Positions 20,169 to 29,574 of a stretch of 64,000 nucleotides of DNA are shown piece by piece; position 1 is the stretch's first letter; the number at the start of each line of letters is the position of its first letter. The notes beneath the pieces were generated by a model. That model did no database searches and had not been told where the DNA came from. It was given only the letters and a program-made list of their open reading frames with translations. The position numbers and the translations under genes are program-made. The stretch covers positions 1,826,621-1,890,620 of the forward strand of contig NZ_CP085953.1 of NCBI RefSeq assembly GCF_020735385.1, given 5' to 3'. The stretch comes from Granulicatella elegans (lineage in GTDB: Bacteria > Bacillota > Bacilli > Lactobacillales > Aerococcaceae).

Positions 20169-21390
20169 CTGAGAAAAACTCCTTTACTTTTTGTAATGCT
20201 TCTATGAAAAATTCAGCTTCTTCCATTGTATTATAAATATAAAAACTAATACGAGCAGTCGAAGAAACGCATAAATCTCTCATTAAAGGTTGTGCACAAT
20301 GATGTCCTGCACGAATCGCTACGCCTTCCATATCTAAGGCTGTCGCTAAATCGTGAGAGTGAACGCCATCCATTGTAAATGAAATCACGCCACTTCTTCT
20401 TAAAACATCCGTCGGACCATGAACAGTCACACCTTCCATTTGTGTTAATTTGTCATAAACATACGCTACTAATTGTTGTTCATGAGCATGAATCTGATTC
20501 ATTCCAATTTGTTCTAAGTAATCAATGGCTGCTCCTAATGCAATTCCACCGGCAATATTGGGTGTCCCTGCTTCAAATTTCCATGGAAGTTCATTCCATG
20601 TACTTTCTGTGTCATAAACAAAGTCAATCATTTCTCCGCCAAATTCAATGGGTTTCATTTCTTCTAATAATGCTTGCTTCCCATATAAGACACCAATACC
20701 TGTTGGAGCTAACATTTTATGACCACTAAACGCATAAAAATCACAATCCAAGTCTTGCACATCAATTTTCATATGAGGTGCTGCTTGAGCTCCATCGACA
20801 ACTAATACTCCTCCAACTTCATGAACGATTTGTGCTAATGCTTTAATCGGTTGAATCGTCCCTAATACATTGGAAGCATGCGCAATTGAAACAATTTTTG
20901 CTTGATGCGTTAAAACTTCTTTTGTAGCTTGTAAATCTAGTTCCCCTTCCTCAGTTAATGGAAGGAAGTTTAAACTAGCTCCTGTTTGAAGTGCTAATTG
21001 TTGCCATGGAACAAAATTAGAATGATGCTCCGTTTTACTAATCCAAATCTCATCTCCTTCATGCAGGCGATATTTAGCAAAACCTTGCGCCACCCAATTT
21101 AATCCAGTCGTTGTTCCTCTTGTAAACAATACTTCCTTTATCGAAGAAGCATGAATAAAGGTTTGCACTTTTTGACGGCTCGCTTCATAGGAATCTGTTG
21201 CTAGTTGGGCTAGTGTATGCACACCACGATGAATATTGGCATTATAATGACGATAATACTCTTCCATACAACGAATCACACTTTCAGGCTTTTGCGTTGT
21301 AGCAGCATTATCTAAATACACTAATGGTTCATCATTAACAGTTCTTGTTAAAATTGGAAAATCTTTTCGAATGTGATTACTGTTCATCAT
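20155..21390 (-). CDS. sufS: Cysteine desulfurase SufS
   Basis: PLP enzyme releasing sulfur from cysteine as a persulfide for Fe-S assembly. It has the PLP Lys in FSGHKMLAPTGIG, the catalytic Cys in RAGHHCAQPLM, and the N-terminal YLDNAATTQKP. The ATG at 21390 (or 21387) is taken as start; a longer TTG-initiated frame at 21411 is less likely. The start overlaps the sufD 3' end, as expected in this operon. Confidence 0.95.
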   Translation of the reverse strand: MMNSNHIRKDFPILTRTVNDEPLVYLDNAATTQKPESVIRCMEEYYRHYNANIHRGVHTLAQLATDSYEASRQKVQTFIHASSIKEVLFTRGTTTGLNWVAQGFAKYRLHEGDEIWISKTEHHSNFVPWQQLALQTGASLNFLPLTEEGELDLQATKEVLTHQAKIVSIAHASNVLGTIQPIKALAQIVHEVGGVLVVDGAQAAPHMKIDVQDLDCDFYAFSGHKMLAPTGIGVLYGKQALLEEMKPIEFGGEMIDFVYDTESTWNELPWKFEAGTPNIAGGIALGAAIDYLEQIGMNQIHAHEQQLVAYVYDKLTQMEGVTVHGPTDVLRRSGVISFTMDGVHSHDLATALDMEGVAIRAGHHCAQPLMRDLCVSSTARISFYIYNTMEEAEFFIEALQKVKEFFSDGFI

Positions 21391-22669
21391 TTTTCGCCAA
21401 CTTTTGATCAATCATTTCTACTAATTCTTTTTGCGTATTTTGTGCTGGAATTGCACTAATAACAGAACCTAAGAATCCACGAATCACTAAACGTTTCGCT
21501 TCTGCTTGGCTAATTCCACGGCTTGTTAAGTAGAATAATTGTTCATCATCCACTTGTCCCACACTTGCCGCATGTCCTGCTGTTACTTCATTTTCATCAA
21601 TTAATAAAATGGGGTTTGCATCTCCACGTCCGCCTTCAGAAAGCATTAATACACGGCTCTCTTGTTGTGCATCTGCGAATTTTGCTCCTTTAATAATATG
21701 GCCAATTCCGTTAAATGTTAACGTTGATTTATCAAGAATAACCCCATGTTGTAAAATATGTCCCACTGAGTGGTTTGCATAGTTTGTCACTCTTGTATCG
21801 ATTCCTTGTACTTGTTTACCAGTTGAAATAGCAACAACATTTACTTTTGCAGTAGAACCTACTCCACGTAATTCACTATCAAAGTCTGCGATTACATTTC
21901 CGTCATTCATAATCCCTAATGCCCATTCAATAGTCGCATCTTTTTCTAAATAACCACGACGATTAATGTAGGCATCTGTTGGTTGACCTAATGTATCAAC
22001 CGCTGCAAAATGAACTTTTGCTCCCTCTTTTGCAATTACTTCTACAATGATATTCGCTGTATTTTTACTGTCTCCAATACTTTCAAAACGTTCCACATAA
22101 GATAGTGAACTATTTTCTTCTGCTACAATTAAGACGTGTTTAACAAACGCTTCGTCTACTGTATTATTTTGTACAAAATGAGATTCAACAATGTCTTCTA
22201 AAACAACATTTTTAGGAACATAAATGAAAATTCCTGAATTGACCATTGCTGCATGATACGCCGTTAAGCTATCTTCATCTACTGGTACAGCTTTTGTCAT
22301 ATAGTATGATTTCACTAATTCTGGATATTGTTGCAATGCTTCAAATAAATCCATTACTAATACATCTTGCATAGCTGTTTCAACATTCATCTCTTCCCAG
22401 TAAGAAACAGCTCCTAATTGAACAATTTTTGCACTTCCTACTGCACTTGGAATGTCTTTTTCTAATTCTGTGATAATTGAGTTTGCTTCTCCAATTTCAC
22501 TTTGGAATAAATTCCAACGATGGAATTTTACACGTTCAATAAATGGTAATGGTAATTGTTTCGCTAATTCCAATGCTTTTAAACGAATGTCTAAAAACCA
22601 ATCTGGTTCATTCTTTAGAAGCGAGAATGAAGTCAGTTGTTCTGGTGTTACGGTTAATTTCTCTGCCAT
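21377..22669 (-). CDS. sufD: Fe-S cluster assembly protein SufD
   Basis: SufB paralogue that completes the SufBC2D scaffold and is linked to iron entry. The 430 residues show the SufBD beta-helix fold markers (NVVAISTGKQVQGIDTRVTN, GRGDANPILLIDENEVTAGH) and the C-terminal DEQLFYLTSRGIS motif shared with SufB. AATAGGAGAAAGAGA precedes the ATG; 10 bases downstream of sufC. Confidence 0.95.
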   Translation of the reverse strand: MAEKLTVTPEQLTSFSLLKNEPDWFLDIRLKALELAKQLPLPFIERVKFHRWNLFQSEIGEANSIITELEKDIPSAVGSAKIVQLGAVSYWEEMNVETAMQDVLVMDLFEALQQYPELVKSYYMTKAVPVDEDSLTAYHAAMVNSGIFIYVPKNVVLEDIVESHFVQNNTVDEAFVKHVLIVAEENSSLSYVERFESIGDSKNTANIIVEVIAKEGAKVHFAAVDTLGQPTDAYINRRGYLEKDATIEWALGIMNDGNVIADFDSELRGVGSTAKVNVVAISTGKQVQGIDTRVTNYANHSVGHILQHGVILDKSTLTFNGIGHIIKGAKFADAQQESRVLMLSEGGRGDANPILLIDENEVTAGHAASVGQVDDEQLFYLTSRGISQAEAKRLVIRGFLGSVISAIPAQNTQKELVEMIDQKLAKNDEQ

Positions 22670-22679
22670 TCTCTTTCTC

Positions 22680-23450
22680 CTATTCTTGATGTTCTAAAGA
22701 AATTCCTAATTCTTCACTAATTCCTTTATATCCTTCTGCTTCTAGACGTTTTGCTAATGCTGCATCTCCAGTCATTACCACACGTCCGTCCATCATAATA
22801 TGAACAACATCTGGTTCAATATAGTTTAATAACCGTTGATAGTGAGTAATAATTAATGATCCAAAGTTTTTTCCACGCATCGCATTAACCCCACGAGAAA
22901 CAACTTTAAGCGCATCAATATCTAACCCTGAGTCGATTTCATCTAAAATCGCAAAACTTGGCTCAATCATCATTAATTGAAGAATTTCATTGCGTTTCTT
23001 TTCTCCACCAGAGAATCCTTCATTTAAATAACGTTCTGCCATTTCTTCTGGCATATCTAAAATCGCCATTTTTTCATCTAATTTTTTAATGAATTCACGA
23101 ACACCCATTTTATTGTCTTCATCACGACGAGCATTAATGGCTGAACGCATAAATTCCGCATTTGTTACCCCAGCAATTTCACTTGGATATTGCATTGCTA
23201 AAAATAGACCTGCACGAGCACGTTCATCTACTTCCATTTCAAGAACGTTTTCTCCGTCTAATAAGATTTCACCTTCTGTTACTTCATAACTTGGATGTCC
23301 CATAATCGCTGCTGAAAGCGTTGATTTTCCTGTTCCATTTGGTCCCATAACCGCATGGATTTCTCCAGTATTGATAGTTAAATTCACACCTTTTAAAATT
23401 TCTTTATCTTCAATTGACACATGTAAATTTTTAATTTCTAATGTTGCCAT
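22680..23450 (-). CDS. sufC: Fe-S assembly ATPase SufC
   Basis: ABC-type ATPase that drives conformational change of SufBD. Walker A GPNGTGKST, signature FSGGEKKR, and Walker B FAILDEIDSGLDIDALK are all present in 256 residues. First gene of the operon; AAAGGGG precedes the ATG. The upstream gap (23451-23669) is shared with the divergent peptidase gene and carries a small inverted repeat ACAGAATTTTTTCTGT. Confidence 0.97.
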   Translation of the reverse strand: MATLEIKNLHVSIEDKEILKGVNLTINTGEIHAVMGPNGTGKSTLSAAIMGHPSYEVTEGEILLDGENVLEMEVDERARAGLFLAMQYPSEIAGVTNAEFMRSAINARRDEDNKMGVREFIKKLDEKMAILDMPEEMAERYLNEGFSGGEKKRNEILQLMMIEPSFAILDEIDSGLDIDALKVVSRGVNAMRGKNFGSLIITHYQRLLNYIEPDVVHIMMDGRVVMTGDAALAKRLEAEGYKGISEELGISLEHQE

Positions 23451-23669
23451 TATTAAGCCCCTTTCAAACTAAATCCTCAATCATATAACAGAATTTTTTC
23501 TGTCACATTAAAAATATTTTATCCTAAATGAGAACGATTATCAAAAAATAACGTTTCGAATTCATATCTTCTACTGCAACTTTTTCACTAATTTTCATAT
23601 AAAAACTTTTCATTTTTATGAAAATGGAGTATTATATAAACTACTTACAATGCGAAAGGGGAAAATCAG

Positions 23670-24410
23670 ATGCAACAATATCCTTTAATAGGAATTTCAG
23701 GGAATCATTGTCAAGATCATACTGAACAAGATCCCTATTTATTATCCTATGCACCAAATGGATTTGTTACTGGATTAGAAAAAGCAAAAGCCATTCCAGT
23801 AATTTTACCGATTGTTTCTCGAGAAACAGCTCACGAATATATTTCACGAGTTGACGCATTAGTTTTATCTGGAGGACAAGATGTTTCACCTCTACTGTAT
23901 GGAGAAGAACCTCATTTAAAATTAGGAAGAACTTATCCAGTAAGAGATACCTTTGATCTTGCACTCATTGAAGAAGCTTATCGTCAACGTAAACCTATTC
24001 TAGCAGTCTGTCGAGGCTTTCAAATTTTAAATGTTGCCTTTGGAGGAACCTTATATCAAGACTTACAATCGCAATATACAGAATCGAATATTTTACATTT
24101 GCAAAAAACGATGCCTTCAATGGCAACACACTCCATTGAAATTACAGAAGATAGTGAATTAGCTAAAATTCTTGGAACTAAAGCGGCGATTAATTCTTAT
24201 CATCATCAAGGGATTAAAGAGCTTGCTTCAAATTTCAAAGCTGTTGCTTGGAGTGCCGATGGATTAATTGAAGCTTTTGAGTCTAATGAAGAAGGACAGT
24301 ATATTATTGCTCTTCAAGGTCATCCAGAAGCTATGATTAGTACAGATAAAGGAATGCAAGAATTGTTCAACCATTTTGTACAATACATAAGAGAGAGAAG
24401 ACTTTTCTGA
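23670..24410 (+). CDS. Gamma-glutamyl-gamma-aminobutyrate hydrolase family protein (C26)
   Basis: Class-I glutamine amidotransferase-like hydrolase that probably cleaves gamma-glutamyl bonds; the true substrate is unknown. 246 residues with nucleophile Cys114 in AVCRGFQ, oxyanion segment SGGQDV, and the His/Glu pair in LQGHPEA. AAGGGG precedes the ATG. Its last codons and stop (RRLF, TGA) lie inside the left arm of repeat copy 4. Confidence 0.88.
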   Translation: MQQYPLIGISGNHCQDHTEQDPYLLSYAPNGFVTGLEKAKAIPVILPIVSRETAHEYISRVDALVLSGGQDVSPLLYGEEPHLKLGRTYPVRDTFDLALIEEAYRQRKPILAVCRGFQILNVAFGGTLYQDLQSQYTESNILHLQKTMPSMATHSIEITEDSELAKILGTKAAINSYHHQGIKELASNFKAVAWSADGLIEAFESNEEGQYIIALQGHPEAMISTDKGMQELFNHFVQYIRERRLF

Positions 24411-24483
24411 TATGTAGTATTTAGGACGCCAGCAGACTCGCAAGGTCTGCTGGCGTCCTTTTTGCTACTTCACAGAAAAGTCT
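24399..24483. repeat. BOX-like repeat, copy 4, overlapping a gene end
   Basis: Outer arms AGACTTTTCTG (24399-24409) and CAGAAAAGTCT (24473-24483); inner perfect arm GGACGCCAGCAGAC (24424-24437) with GTCTGCTGGCGTCC (24445-24458). The left arm overlaps the final codons and stop of the C26 peptidase gene. The inner hairpin followed by CTTTTT should terminate transcription. Confidence 0.85.
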
Positions 24484-24497
24484 ATTTCTGTAGATTG

Positions 24498-25745
24498 TTA
24501 TATCTTCTTAAATTTCGCAATGAATGCTAATACTGGGCTTAGTGTTTTTGTAAAGTTTCCAACTGGTTGAACAAGTCTTCCTCCAAATTGACGTTTGAAG
24601 TTAAAGTTTCCTTCATTTTGGTTCGCTTGATTTGTTTCAATCGTTCCATAGAAATTATAATACTTAAACCCATTGTCTTTCGCATATTTCATCATTTCCC
24701 AATTCAATAAGCTTGAACCTCCAAAGTTTAAGTACTCTTCATGAGAACCACCAAATACTGAAATAACTTCATCACCATAACACATAAATAAATATCCTGA
24801 TAAAGCTAACATTGGATTATGAATATCTAATGCTTCAAATGTTGCTTTACGTTTTTGATAACTCGCTAATTGATCCTTAGCATCCGTAATCAATCCACGT
24901 GTTTTCTTCACATGTTTTCCTTCTGCTTCACGGACTGCTAATTCTTTTTCCAACTCTTCTACTCGATTTGTAAAGAATTCAATTCTTTCATCGTAATAAG
25001 CTTTATACGCATTTACATCTAAGAAGGCAACCATATATTTTACTTTATCTTGGAAAGCTTCTTTCATTTGTTGAAAATAACTAAAATCTTGTACACGGAA
25101 TCCTTTACGAATAGATGTCTCACTTAAAATCGAATAGAAAATTTCTAAATCATCTAATTCTAATTCACGAATGGTAATATGAGATTCTACCGCTTTACGT
25201 AAGTCACGTTTTAATGAATTCGAATAATCTTTATAAATCGCTTCGCTATCTTCATATTCTGATAAATCTTTTCTAAATAATTGCCCTATAACTGCTCGAC
25301 CATCTAAATCAAGAAAACGATCATATCCAACTTGTTCAAAGTTCGCTAATAATTCTGGATAACGGCACTCTTCTAGAACTTCTAGAGATTCATTAATGAC
25401 TTTATTCATCATATATGGATTCATTTCCACTCTGGCAATGCCTTGTTCTTTCAAGAATTCTTCTAAACTTTCTAACATTTGAGGAAGTTCAGAAATTTTA
25501 TCTTCTGCAAATAACGGTCCTTGAATTATAACGGCTTCTTTGAAAAATCTAAAACGTCTACGGGTTCCTACTAAACCTTGAGCAATCCATTCGTCACCTT
25601 CTGTCCAAGCAATAAAGAATACTTCTTCAAATACGCTACGTTTTTGATGCACTTCTGCCATCTGTTTCGTTTGTAAAAAATTAACACTCTTAAAACTTTC
25701 TTGATGTTGTTCAAAAACTTCTGCTGTAATCAATTGTACTTGCAT
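24498..25745 (-). CDS. FemX/MurM-like peptidoglycan bridge aminoacyltransferase
   Basis: FemABX-family enzyme that adds amino acids from aminoacyl-tRNA to the lipid II stem peptide. The 415-residue product has two GNAT-like halves split by a coiled-coil arm (around 245-290, rich in Glu/Lys), and the C-terminal YNFYGTIETN and NFKRQFGGRLVQPVGNF motifs. ATG 25745 directly follows the GcvH-like stop; a GTG at 25775 would overlap. Which residue it adds cannot be told. Confidence 0.88.
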   Translation of the reverse strand: MQVQLITAEVFEQHQESFKSVNFLQTKQMAEVHQKRSVFEEVFFIAWTEGDEWIAQGLVGTRRRFRFFKEAVIIQGPLFAEDKISELPQMLESLEEFLKEQGIARVEMNPYMMNKVINESLEVLEECRYPELLANFEQVGYDRFLDLDGRAVIGQLFRKDLSEYEDSEAIYKDYSNSLKRDLRKAVESHITIRELELDDLEIFYSILSETSIRKGFRVQDFSYFQQMKEAFQDKVKYMVAFLDVNAYKAYYDERIEFFTNRVEELEKELAVREAEGKHVKKTRGLITDAKDQLASYQKRKATFEALDIHNPMLALSGYLFMCYGDEVISVFGGSHEEYLNFGGSSLLNWEMMKYAKDNGFKYYNFYGTIETNQANQNEGNFNFKRQFGGRLVQPVGNFTKTLSPVLAFIAKFKKI

Positions 25746-25746
25746 G

Positions 25747-26124
25747 CTAGTTTCCACACCCTTCTTTCTTCTCACAAACGATTGGTAAATCTTCGTCTAA
25801 TAAGCTCGCAAATGTAGCTTCGTCCACTTCTTCTAATGTATAAATCCAGTTCACAGTTGTATCGACTTGGTTTAACATTTCAGGATTATCTTCTAATGCC
25901 GTATGCCAAGCAACTACTTTTCCAGATAATGGACTAACGAATTCTGTGACAGCTTTTGCTGCTTCCACACTCATAAATGAATCTTCTGTTGTTAAGGTTT
26001 CTTGAATCAATAATTCAACAAAACTAACATCTCCAATATCATCTTGACCTTTTGGAGAAATTCCTACTGTATAACGATTTTCTTCTTGTTTAATCCATAA
26101 ACCATTTTCACTATATTTAATCAT
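25747..26124 (-). CDS. GcvH-like lipoyl-carrier protein
   Basis: Glycine cleavage H-like protein, 125 residues, with the lipoyl-attachment segment SVEAAKAVTEFVSPLSGKVV corresponding to the SVESVKA motif of GcvH, so the modified Lys is present. No other glycine cleavage genes are in the window. H-like proteins in such bacteria can act as lipoyl relay or stress-linked carriers. The C-terminus has two unusual Cys (CEKKEGCGN). It overlaps the YusI-like gene by 8 bases; B. subtilis has the same yusI-gcvH pairing. Confidence 0.85.
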   Translation of the reverse strand: MIKYSENGLWIKQEENRYTVGISPKGQDDIGDVSFVELLIQETLTTEDSFMSVEAAKAVTEFVSPLSGKVVAWHTALEDNPEMLNQVDTTVNWIYTLEEVDEATFASLLDEDLPIVCEKKEGCGN

Positions 26125-26482
26125 TTAGTCCGCCTTTCAATAATTGTTCATATTGTTCTTCTTTAAATCCGAAAAACACCGCTTCTTCAGATACTAATAA
26201 TGGACGTTTGATAAGCATTCCATCACTGGCTAGTAATTCCATCGCTTTAGAAGTTTCCATTGTTTTAATGACATCTTTTAATCCCAATTTACGATATAAT
26301 TCTCCACTCGTATTAAACACTTTTGTGAGTGGTAATCCGCTTTTTTCAACTAGAGCTTGTAATTCTTCTGCGGATGGATAAACTTCACGAATATCTTTTA
26401 CTTCAAATGCAATATTGTTTCCTTCTAACCATTTTAAAGCTTTTTTACAAGTTGTACATTTTGGATGGCTATAAATGATCAT
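26117..26482 (-). CDS. YusI-like ArsC/Spx-family thioredoxin-fold protein
   Basis: Small ArsC-fold protein, 121 residues, with the redox pair HPKCTTCKKA (Cys9 and Cys12). It lacks the Spx C-terminal features I would expect and resembles B. subtilis YusI, which sits beside gcvH. Function is not established; it may be a reductase serving the lipoyl protein next to it (inference). GGGAGAGAAAGAAC precedes the ATG. Confidence 0.82.
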   Translation of the reverse strand: MIIYSHPKCTTCKKALKWLEGNNIAFEVKDIREVYPSAEELQALVEKSGLPLTKVFNTSGELYRKLGLKDVIKTMETSKAMELLASDGMLIKRPLLVSEEAVFFGFKEEQYEQLLKGGLND

Positions 26483-26495
26483 GTTCTTTCTCTCC

Positions 26496-27740
26496 CTATG
26501 CTCTTGCTTTTATAAATTCTTCTGATAATTGTTTTTGTCTTGGTTTTTGAGTAAATTCATCTTCATCTTCCCCGAAAATATTACTATTGAAATGATATCT
26601 CATTGACATCATTAATCCAATCCCCATCATATTTCCTAATAGAGAAGATCCACCTTGCGAAATAAATGGCAATGGAATCCCTGTTAATGGTAATAGTCCA
26701 ATCGTCATTCCAATATTTTCTACAACGTGGAATAAAATCATCATAATAACTCCCGTTGCAATATAAGAATAAAATTCATTTTTTGTATCAAAACACACTC
26801 GAATCATTTGATAAATTAAAATGAAATACACGGTAATTAAGAATGTTCCACCTAGGAATCCAAAATTTTCACCAATGGTTGCAAAAATTAAATCTGACTC
26901 ACGAACAGGAACATACACTTCTGAGTGTCCATATCCTTTACCGAACATTTTCCCTGAACCGATAGCTTTCAAGCTTTGGAACAATTGGAATCCTGCTCCA
27001 CCTTGGTCTCGATATGGATCTAACCATGAATCGATACGACCAAATTGATAATTTTTGAATCCGATATTTAATAATATTTGTCGGTTGTAAACTACTAAGT
27101 AAATGAGTAATGAACCAACTAAAACGGCTGTTAAAATTAATGGTAATAAGATTTTCCAGCTTATTCCTGACATAATCATGACGCCGCCTAGAATCATTAA
27201 GAATACTAATGTTGTTCCTAAGTCATTTTGTAAGATAACGAGTATTAATGCTGGTAATGAAACGGCGATTAATTTCGCAAATAGGTACCAGTCTGTACTT
27301 CTTGTTCGGTACTTCGTGAATTGGTTATGATTGGTCGCTACTTTTGCCAGCATCAGAATGTAAAATATTTTTACGATTTCTGATGGTTGGAAGGAGAAGT
27401 TGGCGATTCTGAACCAACTTTTTGCACCGGTTGCGGCTGCGGTTCCTCTGTCGTAAAAGAATAGGACAGCTACTAGGAGTAAGAGTCCTATAATGTAAGT
27501 CAGGTTTGTAAGTTTCCATAGTTGTTCTGAGTCAAATTGCATAATGATGACTATGGCGATTGTTCCGATGACGTACCATACAAATTGCATGAAGACGGTT
27601 CTGAGTGAGCCGTTTGCTACTTGAAGGTAGGTGGTTGATAGTAGTGTTGCTATGCTGATAAGTGCTAGTAATAAGACGGGGAGAATGATTCCGTAATCTA
27701 TTCTTGCATCTTGTTCGTCATACATGATTTTTCTTCTCAT
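26496..27740 (-). CDS. rodA: RodA/FtsW-type peptidoglycan glycosyltransferase (SEDS)
   Basis: SEDS glycosyltransferase for side-wall synthesis. 414 residues with about ten membrane segments; family motifs include AKSWFRIANFSFQPSEIVKI, NDLGTTLVF, and GIPLPFISQGGSSLLGNM near the C-terminus. AGAGGAGAACAA precedes the ATG. The first 450 bases of the gene use many C-ending codons, unlike the rest of the gene and the neighbours, which suggests a recombinant 5' part. Heads the cluster rodA-yusI-gcvH-murM. Confidence 0.9.
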   Translation of the reverse strand: MRRKIMYDEQDARIDYGIILPVLLLALISIATLLSTTYLQVANGSLRTVFMQFVWYVIGTIAIVIIMQFDSEQLWKLTNLTYIIGLLLLVAVLFFYDRGTAAATGAKSWFRIANFSFQPSEIVKIFYILMLAKVATNHNQFTKYRTRSTDWYLFAKLIAVSLPALILVILQNDLGTTLVFLMILGGVMIMSGISWKILLPLILTAVLVGSLLIYLVVYNRQILLNIGFKNYQFGRIDSWLDPYRDQGGAGFQLFQSLKAIGSGKMFGKGYGHSEVYVPVRESDLIFATIGENFGFLGGTFLITVYFILIYQMIRVCFDTKNEFYSYIATGVIMMILFHVVENIGMTIGLLPLTGIPLPFISQGGSSLLGNMMGIGLMMSMRYHFNSNIFGEDEDEFTQKPRQKQLSEEFIKARA

Positions 27741-27878
27741 TTTGTTCTCCTCTTCTGTTATTGTATCTAATAATCTGCCTTCTTATTGTAACATAGAAAC
27801 GAATGGAAATGCTAATTCAATCGTAGTCTTTATTCTTTTTTAGAAAAGCTCATGAATAGAAACAGAAATAAGAAACGT

Positions 27879-27917
27879 AAAAAACGACAAGTGCCGGTTG
27901 GATACTTGTCGTTTTTT
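27879..27917 (-). terminator. Terminator after nox
   Basis: 14-bp stem AAAAAACGACAAGT with ACTTGTCGTTTTTT around an 11-base loop; T run on either strand. Confidence 0.85.
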
Positions 27918-27933
27918 TCATCATTTAACTAAA

Positions 27934-29292
27934 TTATTTACCTTCAGCTAATACACGTTCTTGTTCTACTGCAGCTTGTCCTAAGATGTTTAAGTAGTTC
28001 CATGGACGGTCGAATACTGGTTGGAAGAAGAAGTCTACGTATGCTAAGTCTTCGATTGTCATTTTGTTTTGGATTGCTAATGACAATGTGTTTGCAGAAG
28101 CTGTACAGTCGTATTTAGACATTACTTGTCCACCTACGATACGGTTTGTACCTACTTCGTAAACTAATTTCATGTAGATTTTTTCGTATGTTGGCATGAA
28201 TTCTGGACGGTGGTTATCTACCACGTATACAGCACGTACATCTAAACCAAAGTGAGGTGCGCTACCTACGTTTACACCTGTTGAACCAATGTTCCATCCG
28301 AATAAGTGTAATCCTGATGTAGATTGTGTTCCACGGTATTTAACTTTGTGTCCGTTAATGTTTTTACCAACTAAAGCGCCCATACGTACAGCGTTTGTTG
28401 CTAATGGAATGTATGCGTGTCCTCCGTTAGGGTTGTAGTTAACAGCACAGCTATCTCCTGCTGCGAATACATCTTTAACAGATGTTTCCATGTAGTCGTT
28501 AACAATGATTGCACCGTTAGGCATTGTTTCTAATTGGTCTTTTACTAAGTCGTTGTTTGGACGGAAACCTACACATAAGATAACCATGTCAGCTTCGTAT
28601 TCGCCACCTGAAGTTACAACTTTGTTTACAACTCCGTTTTCGCCTTCGAATGATTTAACCATTTCGTTTAAGCGAACTTGTACACCACGTTCACGTAAGT
28701 CTTCTTCTAAGATATCAGTGAATTCTGGGTCTAAGTATTTGTTTAAGATACGGTCTAATCCGTCAACTAATGTTACTTCTTTACCTTCTAAAGCAAATGC
28801 TTCTACTAATTCGATACCGATGTATCCACCACCGACAACAACGATTTTCTTCTTGTCAGTTTGCTTTGCAAAGATTTCTTTAGCTTGGTTATAGTTTTTA
28901 CATAATTGAACGTTTTCTAATTCACGTCCTGGGATTGGAGGAAGAATTGGCCAAGAACCAGTTGTTAAAACTAATTTATCAAAAGTTTCTGTTTTTTCTT
29001 CTCCTGATTTTAAATCTTTAACTGTTAAAGATTTACCTTTTGTATCGATGCTTGTTACATCATGTTCCATATGAACTTCAGCACCTAATGAAGCTAATTC
29101 TTCTGGACTAGAATAGAATAAGCCTTGAGGGTCTTTCACAACTCCTCCTACGTATAACGCAATACCGCATGATAAGAATGATACATTGTCATTTCTTTCA
29201 TATACTACGACTTGTGCGCCTGGGTTATCATTTAAAATTGTTTTTACTGCAGCAGTACCCGCATGAGTACAGCCAACTACTACAACTTTCAT
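27934..29292 (-). CDS. nox: H2O-forming NADH oxidase Nox
   Basis: FAD enzyme that reduces O2 to water with NADH, regenerating NAD and removing oxygen. 452 residues; FAD motif MKVVVVGCTHAGTAA, redox-active Cys42 in SFLSCGIALYVGG, NAD-binding GGGYIGIE, second FAD motif VFAAGDSCAV. Codon choice is that of a highly expressed gene. A Fur/PerR-like box lies just upstream of the ribosome binding site AGGAGGCTAACAT. Confidence 0.95.
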   Translation of the reverse strand: MKVVVVGCTHAGTAAVKTILNDNPGAQVVVYERNDNVSFLSCGIALYVGGVVKDPQGLFYSSPEELASLGAEVHMEHDVTSIDTKGKSLTVKDLKSGEEKTETFDKLVLTTGSWPILPPIPGRELENVQLCKNYNQAKEIFAKQTDKKKIVVVGGGYIGIELVEAFALEGKEVTLVDGLDRILNKYLDPEFTDILEEDLRERGVQVRLNEMVKSFEGENGVVNKVVTSGGEYEADMVILCVGFRPNNDLVKDQLETMPNGAIIVNDYMETSVKDVFAAGDSCAVNYNPNGGHAYIPLATNAVRMGALVGKNINGHKVKYRGTQSTSGLHLFGWNIGSTGVNVGSAPHFGLDVRAVYVVDNHRPEFMPTYEKIYMKLVYEVGTNRIVGGQVMSKYDCTASANTLSLAIQNKMTIEDLAYVDFFFQPVFDRPWNYLNILGQAAVEQERVLAEGK

Positions 29293-29324
29293 TATATGTT
29301 AGCCTCCTAAATTTTCATGATAAA

Positions 29325-29339
29325 TAAGAATGATTCTCA
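29325..29339 (-). promoter_or_regulatory. Fur/PerR-like 7-1-7 box upstream of nox
   Basis: TAAGAATGATTCTCA; on the minus strand TGAGAATCATTCTTA, a 7-1-7 inverted repeat agreeing with the Fur-family consensus at about 11 of 14 positions. It lies between the likely promoter and the ribosome binding site of nox. The regulator is inferred. Confidence 0.5.
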
Positions 29340-29551
29340 TCTACAGCTGTTATCGTATAAAATTTTTCAATTAAAAGCAAACGTTTTGCTTCAATTTTTA
29401 ACAATTTTTTTATTTTAGTTTTAAACTCGTAATTGTTTCAATTATTATATCATTTTTAAAAGGCAGAAGGATTTTCATGCTGTAATGATTCTTCATCAAC
29501 TCTACTAACAAACTCTCTTAAAAATCGTTTACGTTCTTTTTAATAAAAATA

Positions 29552-29574
29552 CCGTGGACAACATTCATCCACGG
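29552..29574 (-). terminator. Terminator after the AIPR gene
   Basis: CCGTGGA/TCCACGG stem with 9-base loop; on the minus strand followed by TATTTTTATT. 120 bases downstream of the AIPR stop. Confidence 0.65.

Noticed and set aside
29376..29390. cre-like AGCAAACGTTTTGCT upstream of nox.
   Set aside because: A fixed C of the cre consensus is missing in the best alignment; too weak to call.
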